A DNA stretch of 23,661 nucleotides from Darwinimomas sp963643215. Its GTDB lineage: Bacteria > Bacillota > Clostridia > Lachnospirales > Lachnospiraceae. The notes below the pieces were generated by a model. The model searched no databases. It saw only the letters and a list, made by a program, of their open reading frames with translations, and was not told the origin of the DNA. This document shows positions 14,032 to 22,471 of the stretch, piece by piece (position 1 is the first letter of the stretch; every line of letters starts with the position of its first letter). The position numbers and the translations under genes are program-made. The stretch is from contig CAVIJY010000028.1 in NCBI GenBank assembly GCA_963643215.1, positions 1-23,661 on the forward strand, in the 5' to 3' direction.

Positions 14032-15309
14032 TTATTTGTAATAATCAAATTGATGCCCGTACATGCGTACTGTATCGCCGTCCTGTATGCCGAGTGCCTC
14101 CAGCCGATCCAGTATCCCATTGTCCTTGAGAAACTTCTGGAAGAACTCAAAGCCGCGCTCTGAATCGAGATTGGTATATCCCAGCATCTTCTCGATGCGC
14201 GGGCCTTCTACTACATAGACACCGTCCTCATCCGTCTCAACAGTGAAGGGAAGATCTGCGTAGTCCGAATAGTCTATATCAAATTCCTTCTCAAATATCC
14301 GTGTATGCCGCGGTGCATCCTGCAGCATCCTTGCTATTCCGAGGATCAGATCATTCAGACCGGCTCCGGTATATGCCGAAATCGGGAAGACCTTTGCCTG
14401 AGGAAATGCATTCTCAAGGCGCTTTACCGGATCCTCGCCCTCGGGATCAATCACATCGGTCTTGTTGGCAGCTATGCACATGGGCCGCTCAAGCAGATCA
14501 GGCTCATATTTTTCAAGCTCGCTCATCATGACTCTGACATCATCAACCGGATCGCGCCCCTCTGTTCCCGCGGCATCAACCACATGAACCAATGCGCGGC
14601 ACCTCTCGATATGACGCAGAAAATCATGTCCAAGACCTACGCCCTCCGACGCGCCCTCTATCAGACCCGGAATATCAGCCATTACAAAGCTCTCTCCGTC
14701 TCCGAGATCGACCACTCCAAGATGCGGATCAAGCGTGGTGAAATGATAGTTGGCTATCTTCGGTCTTGCATTGGAAACCTGCGAGATAAGCGTGGATTTG
14801 CCCACGTTCGGATACCCTACAAGTCCCACGTCGGCTATAACCTTAAGCTCAAGCTGTACAAACATCTCCTTGCCGGGCTGTCCGGGCTTGGCATATTGAG
14901 GCACCTGCATCGTGGATGTGGCAAAATGCATGTTGCCTATACCGCCCTTTCCTCCTCTCAGGATGACGGCTCTGCGGTTCTCGCCGCTCATATCGATGAT
15001 GACCTTGCCGGTCTCAAAATCCTTGACAACCGTCCCCTCCGGAACCTTTACGATCAGATCTCCGGCATCCTTGCCATGGCAGCGTCTTGTACCTCCCGGC
15101 TCTCCGTCGGCAGCCACATATTTGCGGACATGCCGAAAGTCAGTCAGCGTATTGAGCCCGTCATCGATCTCAAATATGACATCTCCGCCGCGTCCGCCGT
15201 CTCCTCCGTCGGGGCCTCCGGCCTGCACATACTTTTCACGCCGAAAGCTTACACGGCCGTCACCGCCCTTGCCGGATTTTATGAATATCTTTGCTCTGTC
15301 TGCAAACAT
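14032..15309 (-). CDS. obgE: GTPase Obg/CgtA
   Basis: Obg is an essential GTPase that acts in 50S ribosome assembly and the stringent response. The 425-residue protein starts at MFADRAKIFIKSGKGGDG and has three parts: the glycine-rich Obg fold (1 to about 158: VSFRREKYVQAGGPDGGDGG), the G domain with Walker A GYPNVGKST, switch II DIPGLIEGASEG and NKTD, and the C-terminal OCT domain (from about 350), typical of Firmicutes. The frame is open 36 bases further upstream, but GAGGG at 15320-15316 lies 6 bases before the ATG at 15309 and the homologous N-terminus begins there. Confidence 0.97.
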   Translation of the reverse strand: MFADRAKIFIKSGKGGDGRVSFRREKYVQAGGPDGGDGGRGGDVIFEIDDGLNTLTDFRHVRKYVAADGEPGGTRRCHGKDAGDLIVKVPEGTVVKDFETGKVIIDMSGENRRAVILRGGKGGIGNMHFATSTMQVPQYAKPGQPGKEMFVQLELKVIADVGLVGYPNVGKSTLISQVSNARPKIANYHFTTLDPHLGVVDLGDGESFVMADIPGLIEGASEGVGLGHDFLRHIERCRALVHVVDAAGTEGRDPVDDVRVMMSELEKYEPDLLERPMCIAANKTDVIDPEGEDPVKRLENAFPQAKVFPISAYTGAGLNDLILGIARMLQDAPRHTRIFEKEFDIDYSDYADLPFTVETDEDGVYVVEGPRIEKMLGYTNLDSERGFEFFQKFLKDNGILDRLEALGIQDGDTVRMYGHQFDYYK

Positions 15310-15331
15310 GAAATACCCTCTTAGTATAGAT

Positions 15332-15365
15332 AAGGCTCCATACAACTTGATGTGTATGAAGCCTT
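15332..15365 (-). other. Hairpin in the rpmA-obgE gap
   Basis: AAGGCT and CATACA (15332-15344) pair with TGTATG and AGCCTT (15353-15365) with one internal mismatch, leaving an 8-base loop. It lies 23 bases before the obgE start. No U-tract follows on the minus strand, so an attenuator or processing site is as likely as a terminator. Confidence 0.5.
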
Positions 15366-15414
15366 AAAAGTCAGTTTATCATTCTTATGTCAGCATGCAT
15401 CAGGCGATTTTGTC

Positions 15415-15690
15415 TTACGCCTCAGCGGTTGTCTCTGTTCTGGGATATACAGACACACGCTTATTGAACTTGCCTGCTCTCTCGAATCTTACAACACCGT
15501 CAACCTTCGCGAACAGCGTATCATCGCCGCCTCTTCCTACATTGACTCCCGGATGAATATGTGTTCCGCGCTGTCTGTAAAGAATATTACCGGCCAGGAC
15601 AACCTGTCCGTCTGCTCTCTTGGCACCAAGTCTTTTGGACTCGGAATCACGACCGTTCTTTGTAGAACCGACACCTTTCTTATGAGCCAC
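15415..15690 (-). CDS. rpmA: 50S ribosomal protein L27 (no N-terminal extension)
   Basis: L27 sits near the peptidyl transferase centre. The 91-residue protein begins MAHKKGVGSTKNGRDSESKR and is complete (LAGNILYRQRGTHIHPG, GGDDTLFAKVDGVVRFER). The start is GTG at 15690-15688 with AAGGAGGTG at 15704-15696. Reading upstream in frame meets a TGA within about ten codons and no other start, so the short leader ending in FFA/LFA that many Firmicutes carry is absent. In those species the protease Prp removes the leader. Here there is no prp gene between rplU and rpmA; the gap is only 64 bases. Confidence 0.97.
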   Translation of the reverse strand: MAHKKGVGSTKNGRDSESKRLGAKRADGQVVLAGNILYRQRGTHIHPGVNVGRGGDDTLFAKVDGVVRFERAGKFNKRVSVYPRTETTAEA

Positions 15691-15754
15691 GATTACACCT
15701 CCTTGTATCTTCTCTCAAATCCACATGCCCGTATCATGGGCACTACAGCAATCC

Positions 15755-16063
15755 TCACAGGCTGATGCTTTCAATCTTAAGCTTTGTGAATAGCTGTCTG
15801 TGGCCGTTTTTCTTGTGATAGCCGGTCTTGCTCTTGTACTTGTATACAATAACCTTTCTGGCCTTGCCCTCACCGAGCACAGTAGCTGTAACAGTTGCTC
15901 CGGCAACAGTAGGTGTTCCGATGGAAAGATTACCGTCATTAACAGCAAGTACCTGATCGAAGACTACCTTCTCGCCGTCCTCCATACCAAGCTTCTCAAC
16001 CTTAATGATGTCGCCTTCGGATACCTTGTACTGCTTTCCGCCTGTAGCGATAATTGCGTACAT
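15755..16063 (-). CDS. rplU: 50S ribosomal protein L21
   Basis: L21 binds 23S rRNA in the large subunit. The 102-residue protein begins MYAIIATGGKQYKVSEGDII and ends with the basic YKSKTGYHKKNGHRQLFTKL stretch, matching the family. The frame is open 22 codons upstream, but GGAGG at 16075-16071 fixes the ATG at 16063. It is the first gene of the minus-strand cluster and is driven by the strong promoter at 16196-16168 through a leader of about 100 bases, typical of autoregulated ribosomal protein genes. Confidence 0.97.
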   Translation of the reverse strand: MYAIIATGGKQYKVSEGDIIKVEKLGMEDGEKVVFDQVLAVNDGNLSIGTPTVAGATVTATVLGEGKARKVIVYKYKSKTGYHKKNGHRQLFTKLKIESISL

Positions 16064-16160
16064 ATTGGTTCCTCCTTCTTTATCATTACTCGCCAAGCTT
16101 CGGTGCCTCATGTCCATATATACAGACACACGGACTTCTAAACCCCGCTGAGCGGCATTA
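16064..16160 (-). promoter_or_regulatory. rplU leader, possible ribosomal-protein autoregulatory RNA
   Basis: About 97 transcribed bases precede rplU. GTCC...GGAC arms can close a hairpin around the U-rich centre near 16137-16115, and a CCGAAGCTTGG segment follows near 16100-16090. L21 leaders are known in Firmicutes, but I could not match this one base by base to that family. Confidence 0.3.
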
Positions 16161-16167
16161 CCGGGTA

Positions 16168-16196
16168 ATTATACCGGCACACTTTTGAAAAGTCAA
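16168..16196 (-). promoter_or_regulatory. Promoter of the rplU cluster
   Basis: On the minus strand, TTGACT (16196-16191), a 17-base spacer and TATAAT (16173-16168). Near-consensus, as expected for ribosomal protein genes. Confidence 0.85.
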
Positions 16197-16221
16197 CTTT
16201 TTTCATTGTATATTCCGGGCA

Positions 16222-16950
16222 TTATTCATCAAGCATGCGCTTTAAAGTCTCAAGCTCCGCTCCCTTCACTCTTCTGAATGTACCCTCATTGAGATGCCCC
16301 AGCTCTATATTCATGATCCGGACGCGCTGAAGACTCAGCACCTCATAGCCCAGAGCTGAGCACATGCGCCTTATCTGGCGGTTCAGACCCTGAGTCAAGA
16401 TGATGCGCAGTGTTTTATCATTTATTTTCTCGGCTATGCACGGACGGGTCTTGACTCCCAGCTCCTCAAGCTCCACTCCCTTTTGCAGTCTTGCTATGAA
16501 GCCGTGAGTGATAATCTTGTCAACTCTGACGATATACTCCTTTTCATGAAATGATGACGCCTTTGATATCCTGTTGACCAGACTTCCGTCATTGGTCATC
16601 AAAATAAGACCGCACGAGTCCTTGTCAAGCCGTCCTATAGGATATATGCGCTCCGGATAGTCCACGAGATCCACTATATTCGGTGCGCGATCCTTGTCGC
16701 TCGTGGTGCATACAACACCTCTCGGCTTGTTTACAGCCAGAAGCACGCGCTTTACACTCGCGGTATCGGCAGCTCTGCCTATCTGCTTTCCGTTTACGGT
16801 AACCACATCCTCCGATGTGATCTTCTGCCCTGTCACTGCCTTCTCGCCGTTTACGCAAACGACGCCGGACGCTATGAGGCGGTCGGCCTCTCTTCTAGAG
16901 CACACGCCCATATCTCCGAGAAATTTATTCAGTCTTACAGTATCGCTCAT
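16222..16950 (-). CDS. RsuA/RluB/RluF-family pseudouridine synthase
   Basis: A 242-residue pseudouridine synthase of the RsuA branch. An N-terminal S4 domain (residues 5-50: RLNKFLGDMGVCSRREADRL) is followed by the catalytic domain with AVNKPRGVVCTT, the catalytic Asp in YPIGRLDKDSCGLILMTNDG, and the distal LTQGLNRQIRRMCSALGYEV motif. The sequence YPIGRLDKDS with a following TNDG is closer to RluF than to RsuA, but the exact uridine cannot be assigned. It stands alone between the rplU promoter and the ABC importer operon; no clear promoter was seen in the 67-base gap upstream. Confidence 0.9.
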   Translation of the reverse strand: MSDTVRLNKFLGDMGVCSRREADRLIASGVVCVNGEKAVTGQKITSEDVVTVNGKQIGRAADTASVKRVLLAVNKPRGVVCTTSDKDRAPNIVDLVDYPERIYPIGRLDKDSCGLILMTNDGSLVNRISKASSFHEKEYIVRVDKIITHGFIARLQKGVELEELGVKTRPCIAEKINDKTLRIILTQGLNRQIRRMCSALGYEVLSLQRVRIMNIELGHLNEGTFRRVKGAELETLKRMLDE

Positions 16951-17017
16951 ATATGCTCACTCCCCGCGGGGTATTATATCATCAGGCGGGACTTTTGTGG
17001 ACAGCCGTATGATGCTT

Positions 17018-17689
17018 TTATACGGTAAGTGACAGTATATCATCGCAGAACCATTCACACAGTCTGCGATCATGAGATATGAACAGATAGCTGATGCCGT
17101 ATTTTTTTTGACTGTCCTTGAGAAGATGAACGACCTGTGCCTGAGAGATGACATCAAGCATGCTGGTAGGCTCATCAAGTATGACGAATCCGGGATTCGC
17201 CAGCATGACGCGTGCGAGAGCAAGACGCTGAAGCTCTCCTCCGCTCAGTTCTGACGGATATCGAAGCAGATGCTCACGATATATGCCAAATTCCTCCAGG
17301 AAGACAAGCAGAGCCTTTTCATCGAATGGTTTTTTCTGAAATCTGTACGGTTCCTGCATGCTCCTGTACAGACTCATCTTAGGGTCAAAAGACACCTCCG
17401 GATGCTGAAACAATATCTGTATTCCCTGTCTTGCCGCACCCTTAAAAGGCCATCTGATAAGCTCAGGCCTTCCTTCATCCGGCGCGTAGTACATCTCACC
17501 TCTGTCGGGCTTTAATATTCCGGCCGTCATCTGCCCTATGGTTGATTTTCCGCTCCCGCTCGGACCGTATATGCCGAGAGTTTCACCCCTTGATATGGCA
17601 AAATCTATGTCCCTCACCACATCTTTGGTCATACCTCTGTATCGCTTGGCAAGGCCGCAGGCGCGAAATCTCACATCATGATCATTCAT
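17018..17689 (-). CDS. Peptide/nickel ABC importer, second ATPase (OppF/NikE-like, short)
   Basis: ATP-binding subunit of the PepT-type importer. The 223-residue protein has Walker A GPSGSGKS (about residues 39-46), Q-loop LFQHPEVSFDPKMS, ABC signature LSGGELQR, Walker B FVILDEPTSMLD and the switch His in FISHDRR. It ends shortly after the H-loop, lacking the 70-90-residue C-terminal extension that OppF-type subunits often have, yet all catalytic motifs are present. Such short forms occur in NikE-like proteins. Its start overlaps the preceding ATPase by 8 bases. It is the last gene of the operon. Confidence 0.92.
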   Translation of the reverse strand: MNDHDVRFRACGLAKRYRGMTKDVVRDIDFAISRGETLGIYGPSGSGKSTIGQMTAGILKPDRGEMYYAPDEGRPELIRWPFKGAARQGIQILFQHPEVSFDPKMSLYRSMQEPYRFQKKPFDEKALLVFLEEFGIYREHLLRYPSELSGGELQRLALARVMLANPGFVILDEPTSMLDVISQAQVVHLLKDSQKKYGISYLFISHDRRLCEWFCDDILSLTV

Positions 17690-18653
17690 ATCTCCAGCAT
17701 CTCACCTTTCTTTTGTCGCTGAGCTGTATGAGCGGCGGATTTTTCCTGCATTTGTCAGATCTGAGACTGCATCTGTCGTAGAAATGGCATCCGGATATCC
17801 TGTTCTCATCCTCTCTCGGAGGCGCAAAGCCCATATTGGCATGCAGCCCATTCTCAGGAAGTGCAGCTGTCATAGCCCTTGAATACGGATGAAGCGCATC
17901 TTCGAAAAACTGCTCGCGAGTGGTCCATTCAACTATCTGAGAGGAATACATAACCGCTATCCTGTCAGCTGTCGCCCTGGCGAACCGAAGATCATGTGTC
18001 ACACACAGCACTGCCTGATTCGTGAGCCTGGCAAATGCATCCTCAACCATCCGGATCCTTTCGTCATCGAGACCTTTCGTCGGCTCATCGGCAAACAGTA
18101 TGGGAGCGCCCTCAGCCAGTCCCATGGCGATCATGGTGCGCTGGCGCATGCCTCCGCTCAGCTGATGCGGATATTGTCCGATCAGCTTTTCCTCGTTGCC
18201 AAAGTCAAAAAACCTTAATGCTTCCACGGCTCTTTGTATCGCCTTTTTCTTCGGCATCCTGTCATGTACGATCAAAGGCTCTGCCACCTGATAGCCTACG
18301 GTAAGCAGCGGGTTCATCCCGTTGCCGCTTCCCTGCGGTACATACGATATCACTGTTCCGCGTATACGGCAGAGCTCCCGCTGAGAAAGGCCTATAAGCT
18401 CGAGACTTCCTGATCCGATCTCAGATATGGCCTTCTCCCCGCAGCTGTCCATATCAAGCATCGCACTTCCTGCTATATGAGTCGATTCCGGAAGCATTCC
18501 GAGTATGGCCATAAGCAGCACTGATTTGCCGCTTCCTGTTTCTCCGATGATGGCTATCTTCTCCCGCTCATTAAGCTCAAGGCTTACATCCGATACAGCC
18601 TCCGGCACATCCTCACCGCCGAATCTGACAGTCAATCCTTCTATCTTCAGCAT
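17682..18653 (-). CDS. Peptide/nickel ABC importer, first ATPase (OppD/DppD-like)
   Basis: The 323-residue ATP-binding subunit has Walker A GETGSGKS (37-44), Q-loop SYVPQGSGNGMNPL, signature LSGGMRQR, Walker B ILFADEPTKGLD and switch His in CVTHDLRF. It carries the C-terminal oligo_HPY extension (HPYSRAMTAALP) and four Cys in GCHFYDRC, DKC and VRCW. These four Cys match the set that coordinates an iron-sulfur cluster in some DppD proteins; whether it binds one here is inference. It begins 1 base after the permease stop and overlaps the next ATPase by 8 bases, so the subunits are made together. Confidence 0.93.
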   Translation of the reverse strand: MLKIEGLTVRFGGEDVPEAVSDVSLELNEREKIAIIGETGSGKSVLLMAILGMLPESTHIAGSAMLDMDSCGEKAISEIGSGSLELIGLSQRELCRIRGTVISYVPQGSGNGMNPLLTVGYQVAEPLIVHDRMPKKKAIQRAVEALRFFDFGNEEKLIGQYPHQLSGGMRQRTMIAMGLAEGAPILFADEPTKGLDDERIRMVEDAFARLTNQAVLCVTHDLRFARATADRIAVMYSSQIVEWTTREQFFEDALHPYSRAMTAALPENGLHANMGFAPPREDENRISGCHFYDRCSLRSDKCRKNPPLIQLSDKRKVRCWRYE

Positions 18654-18654
18654 A

Positions 18655-19464
18655 TCAGTTCCGCCTTTCTGTATGGTCGAACTGCACGCGGCTTAAAAGC
18701 ATGAAGCCGAGCACAGACAGTGAGATGCAGATTATAGGCGGAAGATACCACCACCATGAGCCGTTGACAACTCCGTTTCTGAAAAAAGCATAGTGCAGCG
18801 TGCCTCCCCAGCTCTTTTGGCCTATGACACCAAGTCCGAGAAAGCTAAGCGAGGCCTCTGTCAGCATGGAGCTGCCTACCGCGAGAACTCCTCTTACAAA
18901 CACAAGCTCCGCGATGTTAGGCACCACATGGTGTATCATGATGTAAGCATCATGAGCACCCATGGTTTGCTCTATTTTTATAAACGGAAGCGTCTTGAGC
19001 TGCATCACTCTTGATCTTATGATGCGTGCTGTGGCGCTCCATGCCGTGATGCATATGGCAAATATCAGATTCCAGATGCTGGCGGACAGAAATGCAACCA
19101 GCACTATGGTAACCGGAAGTGACGGAACGGCCTGAAACACAGCCGCTATCTCCATCAGGATTCTGTCAGTCAATCCGCCGTAATATCCGGATATGATGCC
19201 CACAGCCGTGCCGATCCCGGTGACGGTAACCGCAGATACGACTCCTATGATGAGAGATACACGCGCTCCGTATATCAGCTCGGAAAGCAGATCCTGTCCT
19301 ACATCATTTGTACCGAGCAGATGCTCTGCACACGGCTTCATAAACGGCTTGCCCATCTTGTACGGATCATACGGCGCGATGCTCGGGCCGAAGATGCCGA
19401 TGAATACCAGAACTGCCAGTATGAATATGCCAAGCTTTACGGAAAGCCTCTGTCTATTCAGCAT
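18655..19464 (-). CDS. Peptide/nickel ABC importer permease (DppC-like)
   Basis: Second membrane subunit of the importer, 269 residues. About six membrane helices are visible, beginning VKLGIFILAVLVFIGIFG. The cytoplasmic coupling loop is MGAHDAYIMIHHVVPNIAELV (in full EQTMGAHDAYIM then HHVVPNIAE), close to the EAA motif. The N-terminal segment FMKPCAEHLLGTNDVGQDLLS matches the family signature HxLGTDxxGRDxxS, with Asn-Asp in place of Thr-Asp. It overlaps the upstream permease by 11 bases, in line with translational coupling. Confidence 0.93.
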   Translation of the reverse strand: MLNRQRLSVKLGIFILAVLVFIGIFGPSIAPYDPYKMGKPFMKPCAEHLLGTNDVGQDLLSELIYGARVSLIIGVVSAVTVTGIGTAVGIISGYYGGLTDRILMEIAAVFQAVPSLPVTIVLVAFLSASIWNLIFAICITAWSATARIIRSRVMQLKTLPFIKIEQTMGAHDAYIMIHHVVPNIAELVFVRGVLAVGSSMLTEASLSFLGLGVIGQKSWGGTLHYAFFRNGVVNGSWWWYLPPIICISLSVLGFMLLSRVQFDHTERRN

Positions 19465-20449
19465 CCTGTCCCTCCCCTCTCAGCCGCGGATCTATAACAA
19501 AGCACAGGATATCGGCTATTCTGTTAAATACAACGACGCATACGGCAGTAACCAGAAAGCAGGTCTGCAGCATAGGAAAGTCCTTTGTGTTTACAGAATC
19601 ATAGATCAGGGTTCCCATCCCCTTCCATGAAAAAACCACCTCTGTCATCATGGAGCCGGCCAGCATATTGCCGAATTGCATGCAGATCGATGTCATATAC
19701 GGACAGACAGCGTTTACGAGAATATGTTTTTTTCTGACCTGCGCAGGAGTGAGTCCCTTTGATATGGCCGTGGTCACATATTCCTCTCCGCATACCATCG
19801 CCGCGGTGCTTTTCATCAGCATGTAGTTCGAAGCGGTTTTGTAAACAGCCAGAACAGACATCGGAAGTATCATATGATGGATGATATCAAGTGTCTTATC
19901 GATCCCTGTCAGTCCTCCGGATGTGATTCCTGATATAGGAAATATCCCCGCTTTAAATGCAAAGCCTATCAGAAACAATATGGCCAGGCAGTTTGTGGGG
20001 ATAGTTCCGAGTACCAGAAAAAAAGGCGTGAGTATGCTGTCTATGCGGCCTCCCGGCCTGCTTCCGGCTTTAAGTCCCAGCCATCCCCCAAGGATGGCTG
20101 CGATGACAGTAGCCGGAATGGCAAGCCACAGAGTCCATTTCAGGCGAAAAAGTACAGTCTCCAAAACCGGAGTCTTCAGTCTGTATGAATTGCCGAAATC
20201 AAAGGATACGGTTTTCTTCATATAGCTCAGATACTGCTCTGTAAGAGACCGATCCAGACCGTAATCAGCCCGTATCCTTTCAATCACCTCCGGTGATTCT
20301 TTTTCCATGGCGAAGTAATCCTCTTCGCCTATGATATGCATGACCGGATCACCGGGCATGAATCGAATCAGAAAGAAGTTGAGCGTGATGATGCATATAA
20401 CTATCAATACTGATTCCAGAAGTCTGGTCAGAATCGAACCTGTATTCAT
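19454..20449 (-). CDS. Peptide/nickel ABC importer permease (DppB-like)
   Basis: First membrane subunit, 331 residues, with about six helices. The family N-terminus LITLNFFLIRFMPGDPV is recognisable (ITLNFFLIRFMPGDP), followed by YGLDRSLTEQYLSYMKKTVSFDFGNSY and the EAA-like loop TTAISKGLTPAQVRKKHILVN. These permeases form a heterodimer with the DppC-like partner encoded next. It begins 15 bases after the binding-protein stop. Confidence 0.93.
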   Translation of the reverse strand: MNTGSILTRLLESVLIVICIITLNFFLIRFMPGDPVMHIIGEEDYFAMEKESPEVIERIRADYGLDRSLTEQYLSYMKKTVSFDFGNSYRLKTPVLETVLFRLKWTLWLAIPATVIAAILGGWLGLKAGSRPGGRIDSILTPFFLVLGTIPTNCLAILFLIGFAFKAGIFPISGITSGGLTGIDKTLDIIHHMILPMSVLAVYKTASNYMLMKSTAAMVCGEEYVTTAISKGLTPAQVRKKHILVNAVCPYMTSICMQFGNMLAGSMMTEVVFSWKGMGTLIYDSVNTKDFPMLQTCFLVTAVCVVVFNRIADILCFVIDPRLRGEGQDAE

Positions 20450-20464
20450 CCGTGTCCCTCTGAT

Positions 20465-22201
20465 TTATTTTGTCTTCAGATTGTACCATGTCTTATAGTT
20501 GATGACGCCCCATCCGGGGAAATTCACCCAGCCTTCGTACTTGTCGGTTCTGTAGGGATAATAAGCCGTATCCCATGCCAGTGCCGAGCCTACAACCTCC
20601 TCGGAGGCTATCTTCTGAAGCTCTTTTACATATTGAGCATATTCCTCCGGGCCCTGTGCGTTGAGCATGTTTCTGTATGCAGTGTCAAAATCCTCAAGCG
20701 TGCATGTACCCCATGCGCTCAGCGGATCATCGAACATATAAAGAAACGGTGTCTTGTAGAATGAGACGCCCTGCGTAGCATAATTGATATAGATTTCATA
20801 TGCTCCGTTTTTGCGAACCTCAGTTTCATGATCTGAGTTTCTTACGGACTCCTCGTCCAATGTAGTCTTCACACCGATTTCATCAAGATTCTGCATGATA
20901 ATTTCGGCGATTCTCTCATACAGCGCAGCCTTTGTCTTGTTGTACTGCGGAGTTACAAGCACATCCATCTTTGATCCGTCAGGGAATTCACGATATCCGT
21001 CACCGTCCACATCCTTGTAGCCTGCCTCGTCAAGTATGGCTTTCGCCTGCTCCTGATCCTGCCTGTTGAGCGGAAGTGTTTCATCATAGGCTGTTCCCGC
21101 GGGGGATATGATGCCTTCTCCCGGTATCTGTCCGCCATCTCCTCCGATAGTATATGCGAGAAGCTCATAATTCAGAGCGGATCTGACCGCCTTGCGGAAC
21201 GCAAGATCATCTGTGGGCTTCTTTTTAAAGCCGTAGAGAATCTGGAAAAGACCCATATTCAGCCCTTCTCCGGGATCAACATCGGCAACTCCTTCTATGG
21301 AAGGAAGCATGGTCGCGCTGATTGGGTTGGAATAATCGTTTATAGCATCAATCTCGCCATTGCAGAGAGCCATGATCATGGCATCCTGGCTGTCATAGCT
21401 CTTGACCGAAACCTTGTGAACGGCAAGCTTACCCATGGGCCAGTTTTCCACTGCCTCATAGTGCATGGTTCTTGCCTCTTCATCTACCGATACAAGCTTA
21501 TAGGGGCCGCAGCCTATGGTTGCATCGTCTCCCGCATAGTTCTTGGGATCCTCTATATTCTCCCAGATATGCTTCGGATATGTTCTTACAAACACTGCCG
21601 AATTGCCGATGGTAAAGTAGGCAGCTCCCTCCTTTACATGAAAATCAACCGTCGTGTCATCGACCTTGTCCACAGACTCTATCTTTGACAGATATCCCGA
21701 GCTGAGCACATTGTTCATAAAATCAACAGTGAAGATGATATCATCGATGGTAAACGGCTCTCCGTCATGCCATGTGATACCCTGATCGGTTGCAAACTTG
21801 GCGCGTATGAGATTGCCGTCCTCGAGGATCTCCCAGCTTGTCATGAGATTCGGCTGTATCTCATTGTTCTCATCCCTTACCATCCAGGTTCCGGCGCAGA
21901 ATCCATTGTAGTTCATGCGTCCGAAAGAGCCTGATTCGGAGGTCAGCGATCTCGGTGTTATATCCTTTGTGATTCCTATCTTCAGCTCCTCCACCGCATA
22001 TCCGGATGCCTCTGCCTCGGCCTGTGACTGTCCGGCTGCGGACTCCTGTGCTGCTGTTTCCTGCGCAGCTGACTCCTGTGTCTGTGCTGCGGTTGTTTCG
22101 TTCAGCTTCGGCTCTGATGTAGAGCATCCCACTGTCCCGAAGATCATCACAGCTGCCAGCGCCAGAGCGGCAGCCTTCGAAAACCATTCTGTTCTTCTCA
22201 T
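20465..22201 (-). CDS. Peptide/nickel ABC importer substrate-binding lipoprotein
   Basis: Family 5 solute-binding protein, 578 residues. The N-terminus has a signal peptide (KAAALALAAVMIFGTV) and a lipobox ending at C26, so it is cut by signal peptidase II and lipid-anchored outside the cell. Residues 27-70 are a low-complexity linker built on AAQES/AAQET repeats, a flexible tether. The binding domain follows, with LMTSWEILEDGNLIRAKF and TWHDGEPFTIDDIIFTVDF (here split by family signature) and FRKAVRSALNYELL. AAAGGAGAT lies upstream of the ATG. Peptides are the default substrate; nickel or other ligands cannot be excluded. The first gene of a five-gene operon with all parts of an importer. 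Confidence 0.93.
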   Translation of the reverse strand: MRRTEWFSKAAALALAAVMIFGTVGCSTSEPKLNETTAAQTQESAAQETAAQESAAGQSQAEAEASGYAVEELKIGITKDITPRSLTSESGSFGRMNYNGFCAGTWMVRDENNEIQPNLMTSWEILEDGNLIRAKFATDQGITWHDGEPFTIDDIIFTVDFMNNVLSSGYLSKIESVDKVDDTTVDFHVKEGAAYFTIGNSAVFVRTYPKHIWENIEDPKNYAGDDATIGCGPYKLVSVDEEARTMHYEAVENWPMGKLAVHKVSVKSYDSQDAMIMALCNGEIDAINDYSNPISATMLPSIEGVADVDPGEGLNMGLFQILYGFKKKPTDDLAFRKAVRSALNYELLAYTIGGDGGQIPGEGIISPAGTAYDETLPLNRQDQEQAKAILDEAGYKDVDGDGYREFPDGSKMDVLVTPQYNKTKAALYERIAEIIMQNLDEIGVKTTLDEESVRNSDHETEVRKNGAYEIYINYATQGVSFYKTPFLYMFDDPLSAWGTCTLEDFDTAYRNMLNAQGPEEYAQYVKELQKIASEEVVGSALAWDTAYYPYRTDKYEGWVNFPGWGVINYKTWYNLKTK

Positions 22202-22471
22202 AATTGCTCGATCTCCTTTTGCTTTAATATCTCTGGTTACACGGATTGTATACGGCCAAGAAGGGATTATTGCACAATAAAAGCGAAAAAGAAAGTTAAT
22301 ATCTTTTTCGCCTTGATACTTCTTTTTTGCCGTGATTTTATGTGCTCTGCTCCGGATCCGTCAACTGTTCGACATGTATCTTGATGCCTATACGGTAACT
22401 GCAAGCTGCAGCAGATCAAGTCCTGCCACATACTTGTCAAGTAAGGCACATGGATCAGCTTTTCCCTGGAT
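22202..22471 (-). other. Intergenic region between lysR (22472) and the ABC operon
   Basis: 270 bases with no credible gene; the short frames here have no ribosome binding site or recognisable sequence. It holds the lysR terminator at 22283-22311 and, closer to the importer, a weak promoter candidate on the minus strand (TTGTGC 22277-22272, TATACA 22252-22247, 19-base spacer). The bases 22312-22471 show no clear feature. Confidence 0.5.
22274..22311 (-). terminator. Intrinsic terminator after the second lysR gene
   Basis: On the minus strand GCGAAAAAGA (22311-22302) pairs perfectly with TCTTTTTCGC (22292-22283) around a 9-base loop and is followed by TTTTATTGT. It separates lysR from the importer operon, which therefore needs its own promoter. 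Confidence 0.8.

Noticed and set aside
14305..15324. A 339-codon open frame on the plus strand
   Set aside because: It lies wholly antisense to obgE, whose minus-strand protein is unmistakable. The plus-strand product resembles no family and has no ribosome binding site; it is a phase shadow of the GC-biased codons.
15715..15948. Possible prp (ysxB) gene between rplU and rpmA
   Set aside because: The frame overlaps rplU on the same strand and lacks the Prp His/Cys active-site motifs; it is a shadow of rplU.
20680..20690. Third copy of the AGTGTCAAAA motif
   Set aside because: It matches only the last ten bases of the shared element and lies inside the binding-protein coding sequence, so it is probably chance.
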